Made by a program: the position numbers and the translations under genes. Below are positions 17,981 to 26,784 of a stretch of 55,710 bases of DNA, one piece after another; the first letter of the stretch is position 1, and every line of letters starts with the position of its first letter. Origin of the DNA: Chryseobacterium gleum. Lineage in GTDB: Bacteria > Bacteroidota > Bacteroidia > UBA10329. The stretch lies in assembly GCA_945903645.1 (NCBI GenBank), contig CAMDOM010000015.1, positions 1 to 55,710 of the forward strand. Direction: 5' to 3'. The notes beneath the pieces were generated by a model. The model saw nothing but the letters and a program-made list of their open reading frames with translations, searched no databases and was not told the DNA's origin.

Positions 17981-19471
17981 ATGAAGAAGATATTGGTAGC
18001 AAATAGAGGCGAAATTGCATTACGCATTATGCGCTCTGCCAGAGAAATGGGGATTTCTACCGTAGCGATATACTCCGAGGCCGATCGCCATGCGCTTCAC
18101 GTGAGGTATGCAGATGAAGCGGTGTGCATAGGTCCAGCACCATCAAGTCAGAGTTATCTTGTTGGTGAGAAAATAATTGCGGTTTGCAAGCAGTTGGGTG
18201 TTGATGGTATTCATCCTGGCTATGGATTTCTTTCAGAAAATGCGGCTTTTGCAACAGCGGTAGAACATGCGGGTATAACTTTTATTGGTCCATCCGCTCA
18301 TGCCATGCGCATTATGGGCGATAAGTTGTCTGCAAAAGCCGCAGTGCGAACCTACAACATACCAATGGTGCCAGGCACAGAAGGTGAAGTAACTGATGTT
18401 CAAGAAGCTATTGCCGTAGCGCGGCAAATCGGTTTTCCAATTCTTATAAAAGCATCTGCTGGTGGTGGAGGCAAGGGAATGCGGATAGTGGAATTTGAGG
18501 CTGAATTGGAAGAACAAATGAATTTAGCCATAAGTGAGGCCAAATCGGCTTTTGGAAATGGAGCAGTTTTTATAGAGCGCTACGTGGGTTCACCAAAGCA
18601 TATCGAAATTCAAGTACTAGCAGATACGCACGGCAATATTGTTCACCTTTTTGAGCGTGAATGTTCCGTGCAACGCAGGCATCAAAAGGTGGTAGAAGAA
18701 GCTCCAAGTGCTGTGCTAACTCCTGAAATTCGTCATCGAATGGGTGAATGCGCCAAAGATGTGGCCAGAGCTTGCGACTATGTTGGGGTTGGCACAGTAG
18801 AGTTTTTGGTGGATTCTGACCTCAATTTCTATTTTCTTGAAATGAACACCCGCTTGCAGGTGGAGCATCCTGTAACCGAAATGATAACAGGAGTCGATTT
18901 GGTTAAAATGCAGATTCGTGTGGCAATGGGTGAACATCTTCCCTTCAAACAGGAAGATTTGCAAATTCGTGGTCATGCCATTGAATCTCGGGTATATGCC
19001 GAGGACCCTACAAACAGTTTCCTTCCTGACATTGGTAAATTAGTGCGTTATCAGCGTCCGCAAGGGCCAGGAGTTCGTGTTGATGATGGATTTGAAGAAG
19101 GAATGGAAATTCCAATCTATTATGACCCCATGATTGCGAAGTTGGCCGTGCATGCGGATACGCGATTAGAAGCGTGCGACCGCATGACTCGCGCCATTGA
19201 TGAATACCGCATTTCTGGAGTACAAACCACGTTGTCGTTCTGCCGTTTTGTGATGAACCATGAGGCATTTCGTTCGGGAAAATTTGATACGCATTTTGTA
19301 CAGAAGTATTTCAAACCAGAGTATTTGAACAAAGAAGATGAACTAGAAATGGAATTGGCATCCATTCTCACTGCGGGTGGAGATTCTGTAGAATTGAAAG
19401 AAAAAAGGTCCTCTCACGTTCAAGAAGTAAATGAAATATCTGCTTGGAAATTAAATCGTTCACGCATTTGA
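17981..19471 (+). CDS. accC: Biotin carboxylase subunit of an acyl-CoA carboxylase
   Basis: This subunit carboxylates biotin on a carrier protein using ATP and bicarbonate. The protein is 496 aa, longer than the roughly 450 aa of classical AccC. It has the pre-ATP-grasp motif ILVANRGEIALRIMRSA, the glycine-rich loop KASAGGGGKGMRIV near residue 157, and the catalytic/biotin region FLEMNTRLQVEHPVTE near 286-301. The extra C-terminal 40 or so residues contain no biotin attachment motif (no AMKM). Neither the carrier (accB) nor a carboxyltransferase gene is adjacent. It could serve acetyl-CoA carboxylase or propionyl-CoA carboxylase; the latter would feed the mutase encoded at the start of the window. 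Confidence 0.94.
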   Translation: MKKILVANRGEIALRIMRSAREMGISTVAIYSEADRHALHVRYADEAVCIGPAPSSQSYLVGEKIIAVCKQLGVDGIHPGYGFLSENAAFATAVEHAGITFIGPSAHAMRIMGDKLSAKAAVRTYNIPMVPGTEGEVTDVQEAIAVARQIGFPILIKASAGGGGKGMRIVEFEAELEEQMNLAISEAKSAFGNGAVFIERYVGSPKHIEIQVLADTHGNIVHLFERECSVQRRHQKVVEEAPSAVLTPEIRHRMGECAKDVARACDYVGVGTVEFLVDSDLNFYFLEMNTRLQVEHPVTEMITGVDLVKMQIRVAMGEHLPFKQEDLQIRGHAIESRVYAEDPTNSFLPDIGKLVRYQRPQGPGVRVDDGFEEGMEIPIYYDPMIAKLAVHADTRLEACDRMTRAIDEYRISGVQTTLSFCRFVMNHEAFRSGKFDTHFVQKYFKPEYLNKEDELEMELASILTAGGDSVELKEKRSSHVQEVNEISAWKLNRSRI

Positions 19472-19574
19472 TGCCGGTAATCGAAATAGAATCTATCGCC
19501 ATTCTTCCTGCTAAATGAAGAAATTTTATAAAAACTTAGTTTCGATTGGCGAGGTAATTGTCTAGCCGCAAGCC

Positions 19575-20243
19575 ATGATTAGACAATTGATTTTCCTTTT
19601 CGTGATGCTGGTAGCCAGCAGTTCCTGGGGGCAAAATAGTGGTATCACTAAGGGAGGTAAACCCGTTACTTCCGTTCAGACCAAAGCCGATTCGTTGCCG
19701 CTTCGCGTGGTTGAATCCTATGCGTTCATTAATGGAAAATTATATGAAGCCATTATTGTTAATGGCGATACAATTCCAATAATTGTGCTACCACAGGCGA
19801 GTGCTGTTGCTAAGCGAACATTTCCCACAAAACGAGAGGAACGCAAATACAACAAACTGGTAGCAGCCGTTAAGAAGGTTTTGCCTTACGCAAAATTGGC
19901 TGGCAAGCGTATGCGAGAATTGGAAGAAGAGCTGAAACCTCTGAATCCAAAACAACGCAAGAAAAGGTTGAAAGAACTTGAAAAAGAGATCAAACGTGAT
20001 TACGAGGGTGAATTGACCAAGTTAACTTTTACCCAAGGACGCATACTAATCAAGTTATTGGATAGAGAAACTGGTCAAGTTTCCTATGATATTGTTAAAG
20101 AATTTAGAGGAAGCTTCACAGCTTGGTTTTTCCAAGGCTTGGCCAAAATGTTCAAATACGACCTGAAAGCAGAATATGATGCTGAGAATGACGACAAGCT
20201 TATCGAAAGCATTGTAGTTAAAATTGAGAATGGAGAACTTTAG
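19575..20243 (+). CDS. DUF4294 domain protein, secreted
   Basis: A 222-aa protein with a signal peptide (MIRQLIFLFVMLVASSSWG) followed by the DUF4294 body. Recognisable features are a short strand pair ending in GDTIPIIVLPQ, a basic helical stretch with KVLPYAKLAGKRMRELEEE, and the conserved end TQGRILIKLLDRETGQVSYD followed by VKEFRGSFTAWFFQGLAK. The family is confined largely to Bacteroidota and has no assigned function. It stands 103 bases after accC and 99 bases before the next gene on the same strand. Confidence 0.88.
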   Translation: MIRQLIFLFVMLVASSSWGQNSGITKGGKPVTSVQTKADSLPLRVVESYAFINGKLYEAIIVNGDTIPIIVLPQASAVAKRTFPTKREERKYNKLVAAVKKVLPYAKLAGKRMRELEEELKPLNPKQRKKRLKELEKEIKRDYEGELTKLTFTQGRILIKLLDRETGQVSYDIVKEFRGSFTAWFFQGLAKMFKYDLKAEYDAENDDKLIESIVVKIENGEL

Positions 20244-20342
20244 GTATACTCTGTTTTCGAAGATAATAGAAATGGGGTAATTTTCTTGCGTCCTTTATCG
20301 GAAATAACTTAATTTCCCGATGTTTATAAATGGCCCAATTGC

Positions 20343-21899
20343 ATGTCTAAAAGCGATGCTCTACACCAGCTTGTTCATTCACTTGAACTTAATGAGAAGC
20401 GGTATTTTAAACTTCACGCTTCATTTCAAAAGAAGAATAGCAACTTGGCGCAACTCTTTGATTATCTCTGTGGAGTAGAAGATTATGACGAGGAGCGCAT
20501 TCACAAAGAATTTAAAGGGGAAAAATTCCTAGACCAATTAGCCGTTACCAAAAACCACTTGTATGAGATTATTCTAAAATCCATGCGCTCCTATCACCTA
20601 AAGCGCTCCATAGATTTTAGACTTCAGGGTTTGATGCAAGATGTACATTTTTTGTACGAAAAGGGATTGGCTTCTCAATCTGAAACTATACTGAGAAGGC
20701 TGCGAAAAGCGGCTATGAAGCACGACAGTTTCACCATTTTACTTAAAGTTTTGGAATGGGAAACTAAACTAATTGCCGAAGGTTTTTTTGTAGGAAAAGA
20801 TGAGGCCGATTTAGATGTCTTAGCCGATGAGTATTATGAAGTGCTTGGGTTACTTCAAAACGAGCGAGAGTACATCGACCTACAATTTAAAGTATTCAAC
20901 AATTACTACAAGATTGGAATTGAACGTGCCAATCAGGAGTATAAAACCAACAATCAAATAATCAATCAGTTTGCCATGCGCGACCCAGAGCGTGCGCTTA
21001 CTTTTCGCTCGAAATGCTGCTTTCTAAACATACATGCGCAACACAATAAAATAAACGGTCGATGGGACGAAGCGTATCGCTATCGTAAAGAATTGCTCGA
21101 TTTGGTTTCCGAGCGTTTCGGTGCGTCATTTGAACCTGAGGCGGTAAAACGCTATTTTGTAGCTATCAACAATATTGTGCCTATTTGCATGAAATTGGGC
21201 AAGTTTAATGAGGTGGCTGCGTTGCTCGATGAACTTGACACTATAGAAGAGCGCTCGCTTGCTACCCATTATTCCATCGAATTGGGGCAGCGCATTCGTA
21301 TGCAAGGATTGATTGGAAGACTTGCTTTGTATACAAGGCTTGGAATGAAAGAAGAAGGCTTGAAGCTGAAAGGTTATGTTGTAGCCAATATGCCGTATAT
21401 AGAGGGATATCCGCGCAGATATGTGGTGCTTCACCTATACTTCAATTTGGCATATTTTCTTTTCACCATTAAGGAATATTCAAGTGCAATTCAATACATC
21501 AATTTGATTTTGAATGATAATGATGTGCGCTCTATCGAAGACTTGCATGCATCTACGCGACTGCTCACTATGATGTTGCAACTAGAGCTTGGTCGTAATG
21601 AGGTGTTGGAGTATTTAGCGCGTTCCACCAAACGTTACCTGATAAAACTGGAAGGACTCTATCCGTTTGAATCCATCATGGTTGCGTTTATGAGACGATT
21701 CTCAAATACCCGTCAGCGATTTGATCCTATTCCTTCGTTTCAAGCACTTCGAAATGAATTGGTTGGAGTGGGCTACGAACCAGGTGATCGCAATGCACTG
21801 TCTACGCTCGACTTGATTGCATGGGTAGATTCTAAATTGCAGTCCAAGCCGTTATCAGAAATTCTAAAGGAGAAGAATGAACGTCAACGAACAGATTAG
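20343..21899 (+). CDS. Uncharacterised helical protein coupled to hutH
   Basis: A 518-aa soluble protein without signal peptide or membrane segment. It is rich in Leu, Glu, Lys and Tyr, with regularly spaced helical pairs (for example YFAINNIVPICMKLG-like segments, LARSTKRYLIKLEGLY), resembling a TPR or other alpha-solenoid without a clear consensus. The N-terminus, LVHSLELNEKRYFKLHASF, looks like a conserved opening block. I do not recognise a named family. Its last 23 bases overlap the start of hutH, so the two are translationally coupled, and a role tied to histidine breakdown or its control is possible but unproven. Confidence 0.75.
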   Translation: MSKSDALHQLVHSLELNEKRYFKLHASFQKKNSNLAQLFDYLCGVEDYDEERIHKEFKGEKFLDQLAVTKNHLYEIILKSMRSYHLKRSIDFRLQGLMQDVHFLYEKGLASQSETILRRLRKAAMKHDSFTILLKVLEWETKLIAEGFFVGKDEADLDVLADEYYEVLGLLQNEREYIDLQFKVFNNYYKIGIERANQEYKTNNQIINQFAMRDPERALTFRSKCCFLNIHAQHNKINGRWDEAYRYRKELLDLVSERFGASFEPEAVKRYFVAINNIVPICMKLGKFNEVAALLDELDTIEERSLATHYSIELGQRIRMQGLIGRLALYTRLGMKEEGLKLKGYVVANMPYIEGYPRRYVVLHLYFNLAYFLFTIKEYSSAIQYINLILNDNDVRSIEDLHASTRLLTMMLQLELGRNEVLEYLARSTKRYLIKLEGLYPFESIMVAFMRRFSNTRQRFDPIPSFQALRNELVGVGYEPGDRNALSTLDLIAWVDSKLQSKPLSEILKEKNERQRTD

Positions 21900-23379
21900 C
21901 ATTGCGCAGTTGGAGGCCTTGCTTCATGGCAATTTTCAACTCGATATTTCCCAAATTGATGCACAACGAATTGATAAAGCCGTACAATTTTTACACGGTA
22001 AAGTTGCTGATAATCAGGTTATATATGGCGTAAACACTGGATTTGGATCCTTGCATAGTGCGCGCATTAAAGAGGAGGATTTAAATGCATTGCAAGTAAA
22101 TCTTATTCGGTCGCACGCCTGTGGCACAGGACATCGTGTGAGCAAAGATGTGATTCGATTAATGCTTTGCCTGAAAGCAAAAAACATGCTCTATGGCAAC
22201 AGTGGCGTGCAACGCAGCACAGTAGAACGCTTGTTAGCTCATTTAAAAGCAGATATTTTACCTGTCATATATTCGCAAGGTTCACTTGGAGCAAGTGGCG
22301 ATTTGGCTCCGTTGGCGCATCTTTCATTGCCTTTGTTGGGCGAGGGAGAGGTTTATTACAAAGACGAAATTCGTGAGGCAAGCCATGTGTTGCAAGAGCT
22401 TGGATGGAAGCCTTTGCAACTTGGAATGAAGGAAGGGCTAGCCCTTTTAAATGGCACTCAGTTCATGTCTGCCCATGGCGTTTATGCGCTTTTTCATGCG
22501 CAACGCCTCACTTTTTTTGCTGATTTAATTGGTGCCATTTCGTTAGATGCAATTGGAGGCCGCATTGACCCGTTTGATGCTTTGGTGCAACAAGTGCGAC
22601 CGCATCCAGGCCAGATTTCTTGTGCTTCTCGTGTTCGTTCTATTCTAGAAGGTAGTGAGTTACTCGCTAGGAAAAAGGAACATGTGCAAGATCCGTATTC
22701 ATTTCGATGTATGCCTCAGGTGCACGGTGCAACTGCTGATGTAGTAGCGTATGCTATTGAAGTTGTGGAGCGCGAGATTAATTCAGTCTCCGATAATCCA
22801 CTCATTTTTCCAGATGAAGACCGCATCATCTCGGCAGGTAATTTCCATGGTCAACCATTGGCGCTCACCTTCGATTTTCTTGCCATTGGGCTTGCAGAAT
22901 TGGCTAATATTTCTGAACGGAGAACATTTCAGTTGGTTTCTGGTCGAAATGGATTGCCCGATTACTTAGTCAACAGTCCTGGATTAAATTCAGGTTTTAT
23001 GATTCCTCAATATACAGCAGCAAGCATTGTAAGTCAGAACAAACAACTGTGCACGCCTGCCTCGGTAGATTCCATAGTTAGTTCCAATGGCCAAGAAGAC
23101 CATGTGAGTATGGGCGCGAATGCAGCTACTAAACTGTTGGAAGTTGTAGAGAACGTGTATCAAGTACTAGCAATTGAACTATTTACCGCGGCTCAAGCGC
23201 TCGATTTTCGCAGACCTCTAAAAAGTTCTCCAATTGTTGAGGAATGGATGACACGATACAGAGCCATTGTCCCTTTTTTGGAGGCGGATGTTCAAATGCA
23301 ACCGCATATGTTGGCGTCCAAAGCATTTCTGAAAACTGCAGAAATCCCAAGTTTCGACTCGAAATCTAACGTGATTTAA
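21877..23379 (+). CDS. hutH: Histidine ammonia-lyase
   Basis: The enzyme converts L-histidine to urocanate and ammonia. The protein is 500 aa, the family norm. The MIO prosthetic group forms from Ala-Ser-Gly in GASGDLAPLAHL (about residues 138-149). The catalytic Tyr loop VIYGVNTGFGSL is near residue 49, and FHGQPLALTFDF, SPGLNSGFM and NGQEDHVSMG follow as expected. No hutU, hutI or hutG is in the window, so the downstream pathway must be encoded elsewhere. A tyrosine or phenylalanine ammonia-lyase is possible because the families overlap, but the HutH pattern fits best. Confidence 0.92.
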   Translation: MNVNEQISIAQLEALLHGNFQLDISQIDAQRIDKAVQFLHGKVADNQVIYGVNTGFGSLHSARIKEEDLNALQVNLIRSHACGTGHRVSKDVIRLMLCLKAKNMLYGNSGVQRSTVERLLAHLKADILPVIYSQGSLGASGDLAPLAHLSLPLLGEGEVYYKDEIREASHVLQELGWKPLQLGMKEGLALLNGTQFMSAHGVYALFHAQRLTFFADLIGAISLDAIGGRIDPFDALVQQVRPHPGQISCASRVRSILEGSELLARKKEHVQDPYSFRCMPQVHGATADVVAYAIEVVEREINSVSDNPLIFPDEDRIISAGNFHGQPLALTFDFLAIGLAELANISERRTFQLVSGRNGLPDYLVNSPGLNSGFMIPQYTAASIVSQNKQLCTPASVDSIVSSNGQEDHVSMGANAATKLLEVVENVYQVLAIELFTAAQALDFRRPLKSSPIVEEWMTRYRAIVPFLEADVQMQPHMLASKAFLKTAEIPSFDSKSNVI

Positions 23380-23459
23380 AGTAAGTTATTAGGCCAAAAT
23401 CTGTTAGCAACAGTGCTCCTTTGTTGAAAAGATGTGGGCACAGGCTTTGGCGTTAAGGT

Positions 23460-23467
23460 TATTTTTG
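23460..23467 (+). promoter_or_regulatory. Candidate -7 element for parAB
   Basis: TATTTTTG fits TAnnTTTG and lies 25 bases before the parA start codon. No matching -33 element is evident. Confidence 0.35.
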
Positions 23468-23492
23468 CGGAAGTAATAGTAGCAATTCAAAC

Positions 23493-24293
23493 ATGAGCAA
23501 GATAATAGCAATAGCAAATCAAAAAGGTGGGGTAGGGAAGACCACTACTGCCATCAATCTTGCGGCTAGTCTAGCAGTATTGGAGTACAAAGTGCTTCTT
23601 GTGGATGCCGATCCTCAAGCAAATTCTACTTCTGGAGTTGGCTTCGATCCTCGAAATGTGAAGACTAGCATTTACGAATGCATCATTGGCGAAGCTGAAC
23701 CCAAAGACATAATTCTAAGTACCGACACTCCGAATCTTTTCATTCTTCCTGCTCATATTGACCTTGTGGGAGCTGAGATTGAAATGATTAATCTTCCCAA
23801 TAGGGAAATGATGGTGAAGTTGGCCTTAAATAAGGTGAAGAACGATTATGATTTTATCATTTTAGATTGTTCACCATCGCTGGGACTCATCACTGTAAAT
23901 AGTTTAACTGCCGCTGATAGTGTCCTTATTCCTATTCAGTGCGAGTATTTTGCCTTGGAGGGGTTAGGTAAACTTTTGAATACCATCAAAATTGTTCAAG
24001 CTCGATTAAATCCAGATTTGGAGATAGAGGGACTTCTGCTCACCATGTATGATGCGCGATTGCGTTTAGCAAATCAAGTGGTAGAAGAGGTTAAAACCCA
24101 TTTTCAGCAAATGGTTTTTGATACTATAATTGCTCGTAACACAAAGTTGGGCGAAGCACCAAGTTTTGGTCAGTCCATAATTATGCATGATGCTTCCTCT
24201 AAAGGCGCGAACAATTACCTTAATCTTGCTCGCGAAATTTTGCAAAAGAATGGGCTCACTCGTCTAAAAGACAGCGATAAGATTCTGAGCTAA
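23493..24293 (+). CDS. parA: ParA-family chromosome partitioning ATPase
   Basis: A 266-aa Walker-type ATPase that positions the replication origin region together with ParB. The deviant Walker A motif KGGVGKTTTA is at residues 10-19 and is followed by ILVDADPQANST-type sequence (VLLVDADPQANSTSGVG) and the Walker B region FIILDCSPSLGLITVN. It is chromosomal Soj-type in length, with no N-terminal DNA-binding extension. The stop codon overlaps the parB start (TAATG). This parA-parB-DUF5683 order is a common chromosomal arrangement in Bacteroidota. Confidence 0.96.
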   Translation: MSKIIAIANQKGGVGKTTTAINLAASLAVLEYKVLLVDADPQANSTSGVGFDPRNVKTSIYECIIGEAEPKDIILSTDTPNLFILPAHIDLVGAEIEMINLPNREMMVKLALNKVKNDYDFIILDCSPSLGLITVNSLTAADSVLIPIQCEYFALEGLGKLLNTIKIVQARLNPDLEIEGLLLTMYDARLRLANQVVEEVKTHFQQMVFDTIIARNTKLGEAPSFGQSIIMHDASSKGANNYLNLAREILQKNGLTRLKDSDKILS

Positions 24294-25174
24294 TGTCAAA
24301 GAAAAATGCCTTAGGTCGCGGGTTGGGCGCATTGCTGCAAAGCGCAGAAACCGATGTTACTTCTCGAGGAGGGGAAGGTGCTTTGGTTGGTTCGATTAGC
24401 TCTATTCCAATAGCGCAAATTGAGGCTAATCCATTTCAACCGCGAACCCATTTTGATCAGGAAAAATTGGATGAGTTAGCGGCTTCAATAAAGCAGTTGG
24501 GCATAATTCAACCAATAACGGTTAGAAAATTGGGGTACGATAATTATCAACTGATTTCCGGAGAGCGCAGGTTTCGTGCTTCTCAATTGGCTGGTTTAAC
24601 TGAAGTTCCTGCTTTTGTGCGCATTGCCAACGATCAAGCAATGCTAGAAATGGCGTTGGTGGAAAATATTCAGCGGCACGAACTTGATGCTATTGAAGTG
24701 GCTTTGAGTTATCAGCGTTTAATTGAGGAATGCAGCCTAACTCAAGAAGCGCTAAGCGAACGTGTAGGAAAGCAACGGTCAACCATTGCGAACTATTTAC
24801 GCTTGTTAAAACTACCTCCTGAAATCCAGAAAGGCATTGCCAATGGCGATGTATCTATGGGACATGCACGAGCTTTGATTGGCATAAGCAGCCCTATGGA
24901 ACAACTTCAGCTGTTTAAGCAGATAATTCAGGAGCAGCTTTCTGTTCGAGAAACAGAGAATCGTTCGCAAACGGCAAAAAAGTCTGTTTTATTGGATAAA
25001 AAAGTGAAGGAATTGCCTTTCACCTATCAGCGTATTGCTGCGCATCTAAAAGAGCAATTGAATGCCACCGTTGCGCTAAAGGCGAATAGTCAAGGCAAAG
25101 GCAGTTTAATCATCAACTTTGCTGACGAATCTGATTTGAAACGGGTGCTTTCTATTTTGGACCTTCTTCCATAG
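24293..25174 (+). CDS. parB: ParB/Spo0J-family partition protein
   Basis: A 293-aa CTP-dependent DNA clamp that loads at parS sites. It begins with the ParA-stimulating peptide (KNALGRGLGALLQ). The ParB/Srx domain follows, with PFQPRTHFDQEKLDELAASI and the CTP-binding box LISGERRFRASQLAG. A helix-turn-helix region (LTQEALSERVGKQRSTIANY) and a C-terminal dimerisation domain complete it. Translation is coupled to parA. No parS site was found in the window. Confidence 0.96.
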   Translation: MSKKNALGRGLGALLQSAETDVTSRGGEGALVGSISSIPIAQIEANPFQPRTHFDQEKLDELAASIKQLGIIQPITVRKLGYDNYQLISGERRFRASQLAGLTEVPAFVRIANDQAMLEMALVENIQRHELDAIEVALSYQRLIEECSLTQEALSERVGKQRSTIANYLRLLKLPPEIQKGIANGDVSMGHARALIGISSPMEQLQLFKQIIQEQLSVRETENRSQTAKKSVLLDKKVKELPFTYQRIAAHLKEQLNATVALKANSQGKGSLIINFADESDLKRVLSILDLLP

Positions 25175-25191
25175 GTCAAGGTTGGTTTACT

Positions 25192-25806
25192 TTGCACTTT
25201 GATTTCGTTACCTCCAAATTGAATTCTCGGAACATTTTGCGACTTGGACTGTCAGTCCTTATCAGCTTTAGCACATCTGTGCTTATAGCGCAAAGCATCG
25301 ATTCTTTAATAGCTAAGGCAGATACCATTTCAATTGTATCGGCCAAAAAGCCTCATTCCCCCAAGAAAGCGTCTATAATGAGCATTGCTTTGCCTGGTTT
25401 AGGCCAAGTGTATAATGGAAAATGGTGGAAGGTTCCAATCATTTATGCTGGATTTGGAGGTCTTACCTACATGGCTGTTTCCAATCATATTGGTATGGAG
25501 CGCTATCGACAAGCCTATCTCAATCGTGTTGATGATGATCCTGCTACCATCGATGAGTTTGCAGGAAAATATTCGGATGCCAATTTAAAGGAGTTGAAAA
25601 CCACCTATCAACGCAATAGAGACCTTTCATTTATCTTGATGGGAATCCTTTACATTCTGAATGTTGTGGATGCAAGCGTTGATGGGCATCTCAAAGATTT
25701 TGATGTTAGTGACGATTTATCACTTCAAATTCGTCCGCTAATGCAACAGGCTGCACCAAATCAAATTCCTGCGCCTTCTATTGGACTTACGCTTACGTTA
25801 CGCTAG
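25192..25806 (+). CDS. DUF5683 domain membrane protein
   Basis: A protein of up to 204 aa. No ATG begins the frame, and the TTG at 25192 is the first possible start; TTG codons at 25219 and 25240 are alternatives. A hydrophobic export segment (LSVLISFSTSVLIAQ) precedes the domain motif IALPGLGQVYNGKWWKVPII, which marks DUF5683, then a second membrane segment (LILMGILYILNVVDASVDGH in pattern). Function is unknown. It follows parB by 17 bases, as in many Bacteroidota, and is convergent with the TPR gene. In related genomes dapB and lepB often follow; here they do not. Confidence 0.82.
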   Translation: MHFDFVTSKLNSRNILRLGLSVLISFSTSVLIAQSIDSLIAKADTISIVSAKKPHSPKKASIMSIALPGLGQVYNGKWWKVPIIYAGFGGLTYMAVSNHIGMERYRQAYLNRVDDDPATIDEFAGKYSDANLKELKTTYQRNRDLSFILMGILYILNVVDASVDGHLKDFDVSDDLSLQIRPLMQQAAPNQIPAPSIGLTLTLR

Positions 25807-25824
25807 CGAAAAATCACATTTCGC
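25806..25824. terminator. Weak stem-loop between convergent genes
   Basis: GCGAAA (25806-25811) and TTTCGC (25819-25824) form a 6-bp stem across the 7-base gap between the DUF5683 and TPR genes. There is no strong T run on either side, so termination here is only possible. Confidence 0.28.
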
Positions 25825-26743
25825 AAAACCTATTGCGTTCTTTTACGGCAATTTCAAGTCCCAAATTCGCAGCTTGGATAATGTCTTTACAGCCATCCTC
25901 TTTTTTGCCAGTAATAACTTTTTCTATTCCGCGATTCATATATGAGTCTGCATCTTCGGGATTTAGCTCAATTGCCTTAGAAAAATCGCGAATTGCATCT
26001 TGATGTTGATCTCGCTTCGAATACGCAATTCCTCTATTGTAAAATGCATCTGAATTCGCTGGATTAACCACTATGGCCTGAGTGTAATCGGCAATGGCGA
26101 ATTCAAAGTTTTCCATTAATCTATGTGTGATTCCGCGATTAACGTAGCCATCTGAGTTGATTTTGTCGAATCGAATGGCAGCATCAAAATCTTCCATTGC
26201 TAAATCATACTTTTCCATTTTTCTGTACGAAATGCCTCTATTAATAAACGCATCCACGTTAGCGCGCTCTTTTTCAATAACCTTAGAGTAATCTGCAACT
26301 GCTTGTTCATGTTTTCCGAGGTTGGCATTCGCAATGCCTCTAGCGTAGTACCCCTCTACATTATTGGGCAGCAGATTAATCGCTGCTGTTAGGTTGTCTA
26401 ATGCAGCCTGAGGATTTCCAACATTGTTGTAAAGGGTGCCTCTACGCAAGTATGCATCTGCATAGCTTGAATTTTGCGCAGTCGCTTTTCCAAAGTCGGC
26501 TATTGCTTCGTTTATCATGCCTTTAGCTGCCTTTGCTAGCCCTCTCCAATAATACGCATCGGCATTAGTAGGGTCAAGGTCAAGGCATTTGTCAAAGTCC
26601 AAAATAGCTCCATCCATCTCGCCTTTTTGTGCTTTAGCTATAGCACTATTATAGAATTTTATTTGGTCTTGACCAATACTGGTCAAAGCAAACAACAGAA
26701 ATGGCAGAATACAAAGTATGTGTTTCATGGTTTTTCTTTTCAC
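25814..26743 (-). CDS. Secreted tetratricopeptide-repeat protein
   Basis: A 309-aa protein. A signal peptide (KHILCILPFLLFALTSIGQ) is followed by about eight consecutive TPR units, each 34 residues, with consensus features such as AYYWRGLAKAAKGMINEAIA, AFYNRGIAYSKRDQHQDAIR and ELNPEDADSYMNRG. TPR arrays serve as protein-binding scaffolds. A start five codons further in (MKHILCIL, at 26728) is equally plausible. The gene lies 41 bases after the SpoIIE sensor gene on the same strand, so the protein is probably produced with the sensor and may bind in the periplasm. Confidence 0.87.
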   Translation of the reverse strand: MKRKTMKHILCILPFLLFALTSIGQDQIKFYNSAIAKAQKGEMDGAILDFDKCLDLDPTNADAYYWRGLAKAAKGMINEAIADFGKATAQNSSYADAYLRRGTLYNNVGNPQAALDNLTAAINLLPNNVEGYYARGIANANLGKHEQAVADYSKVIEKERANVDAFINRGISYRKMEKYDLAMEDFDAAIRFDKINSDGYVNRGITHRLMENFEFAIADYTQAIVVNPANSDAFYNRGIAYSKRDQHQDAIRDFSKAIELNPEDADSYMNRGIEKVITGKKEDGCKDIIQAANLGLEIAVKERNRFCEM

Positions 26744-26784
26744 TACAAAAGTCTTTATTTTAATTCATGCATTGGTTTTTGAGT

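Noticed and set aside
18093-18108. parS-like sequence with the core TTCACGTGA
   Set aside because: Five of 16 positions differ from the parS consensus and the site lies inside accC; not convincing as a ParB site.
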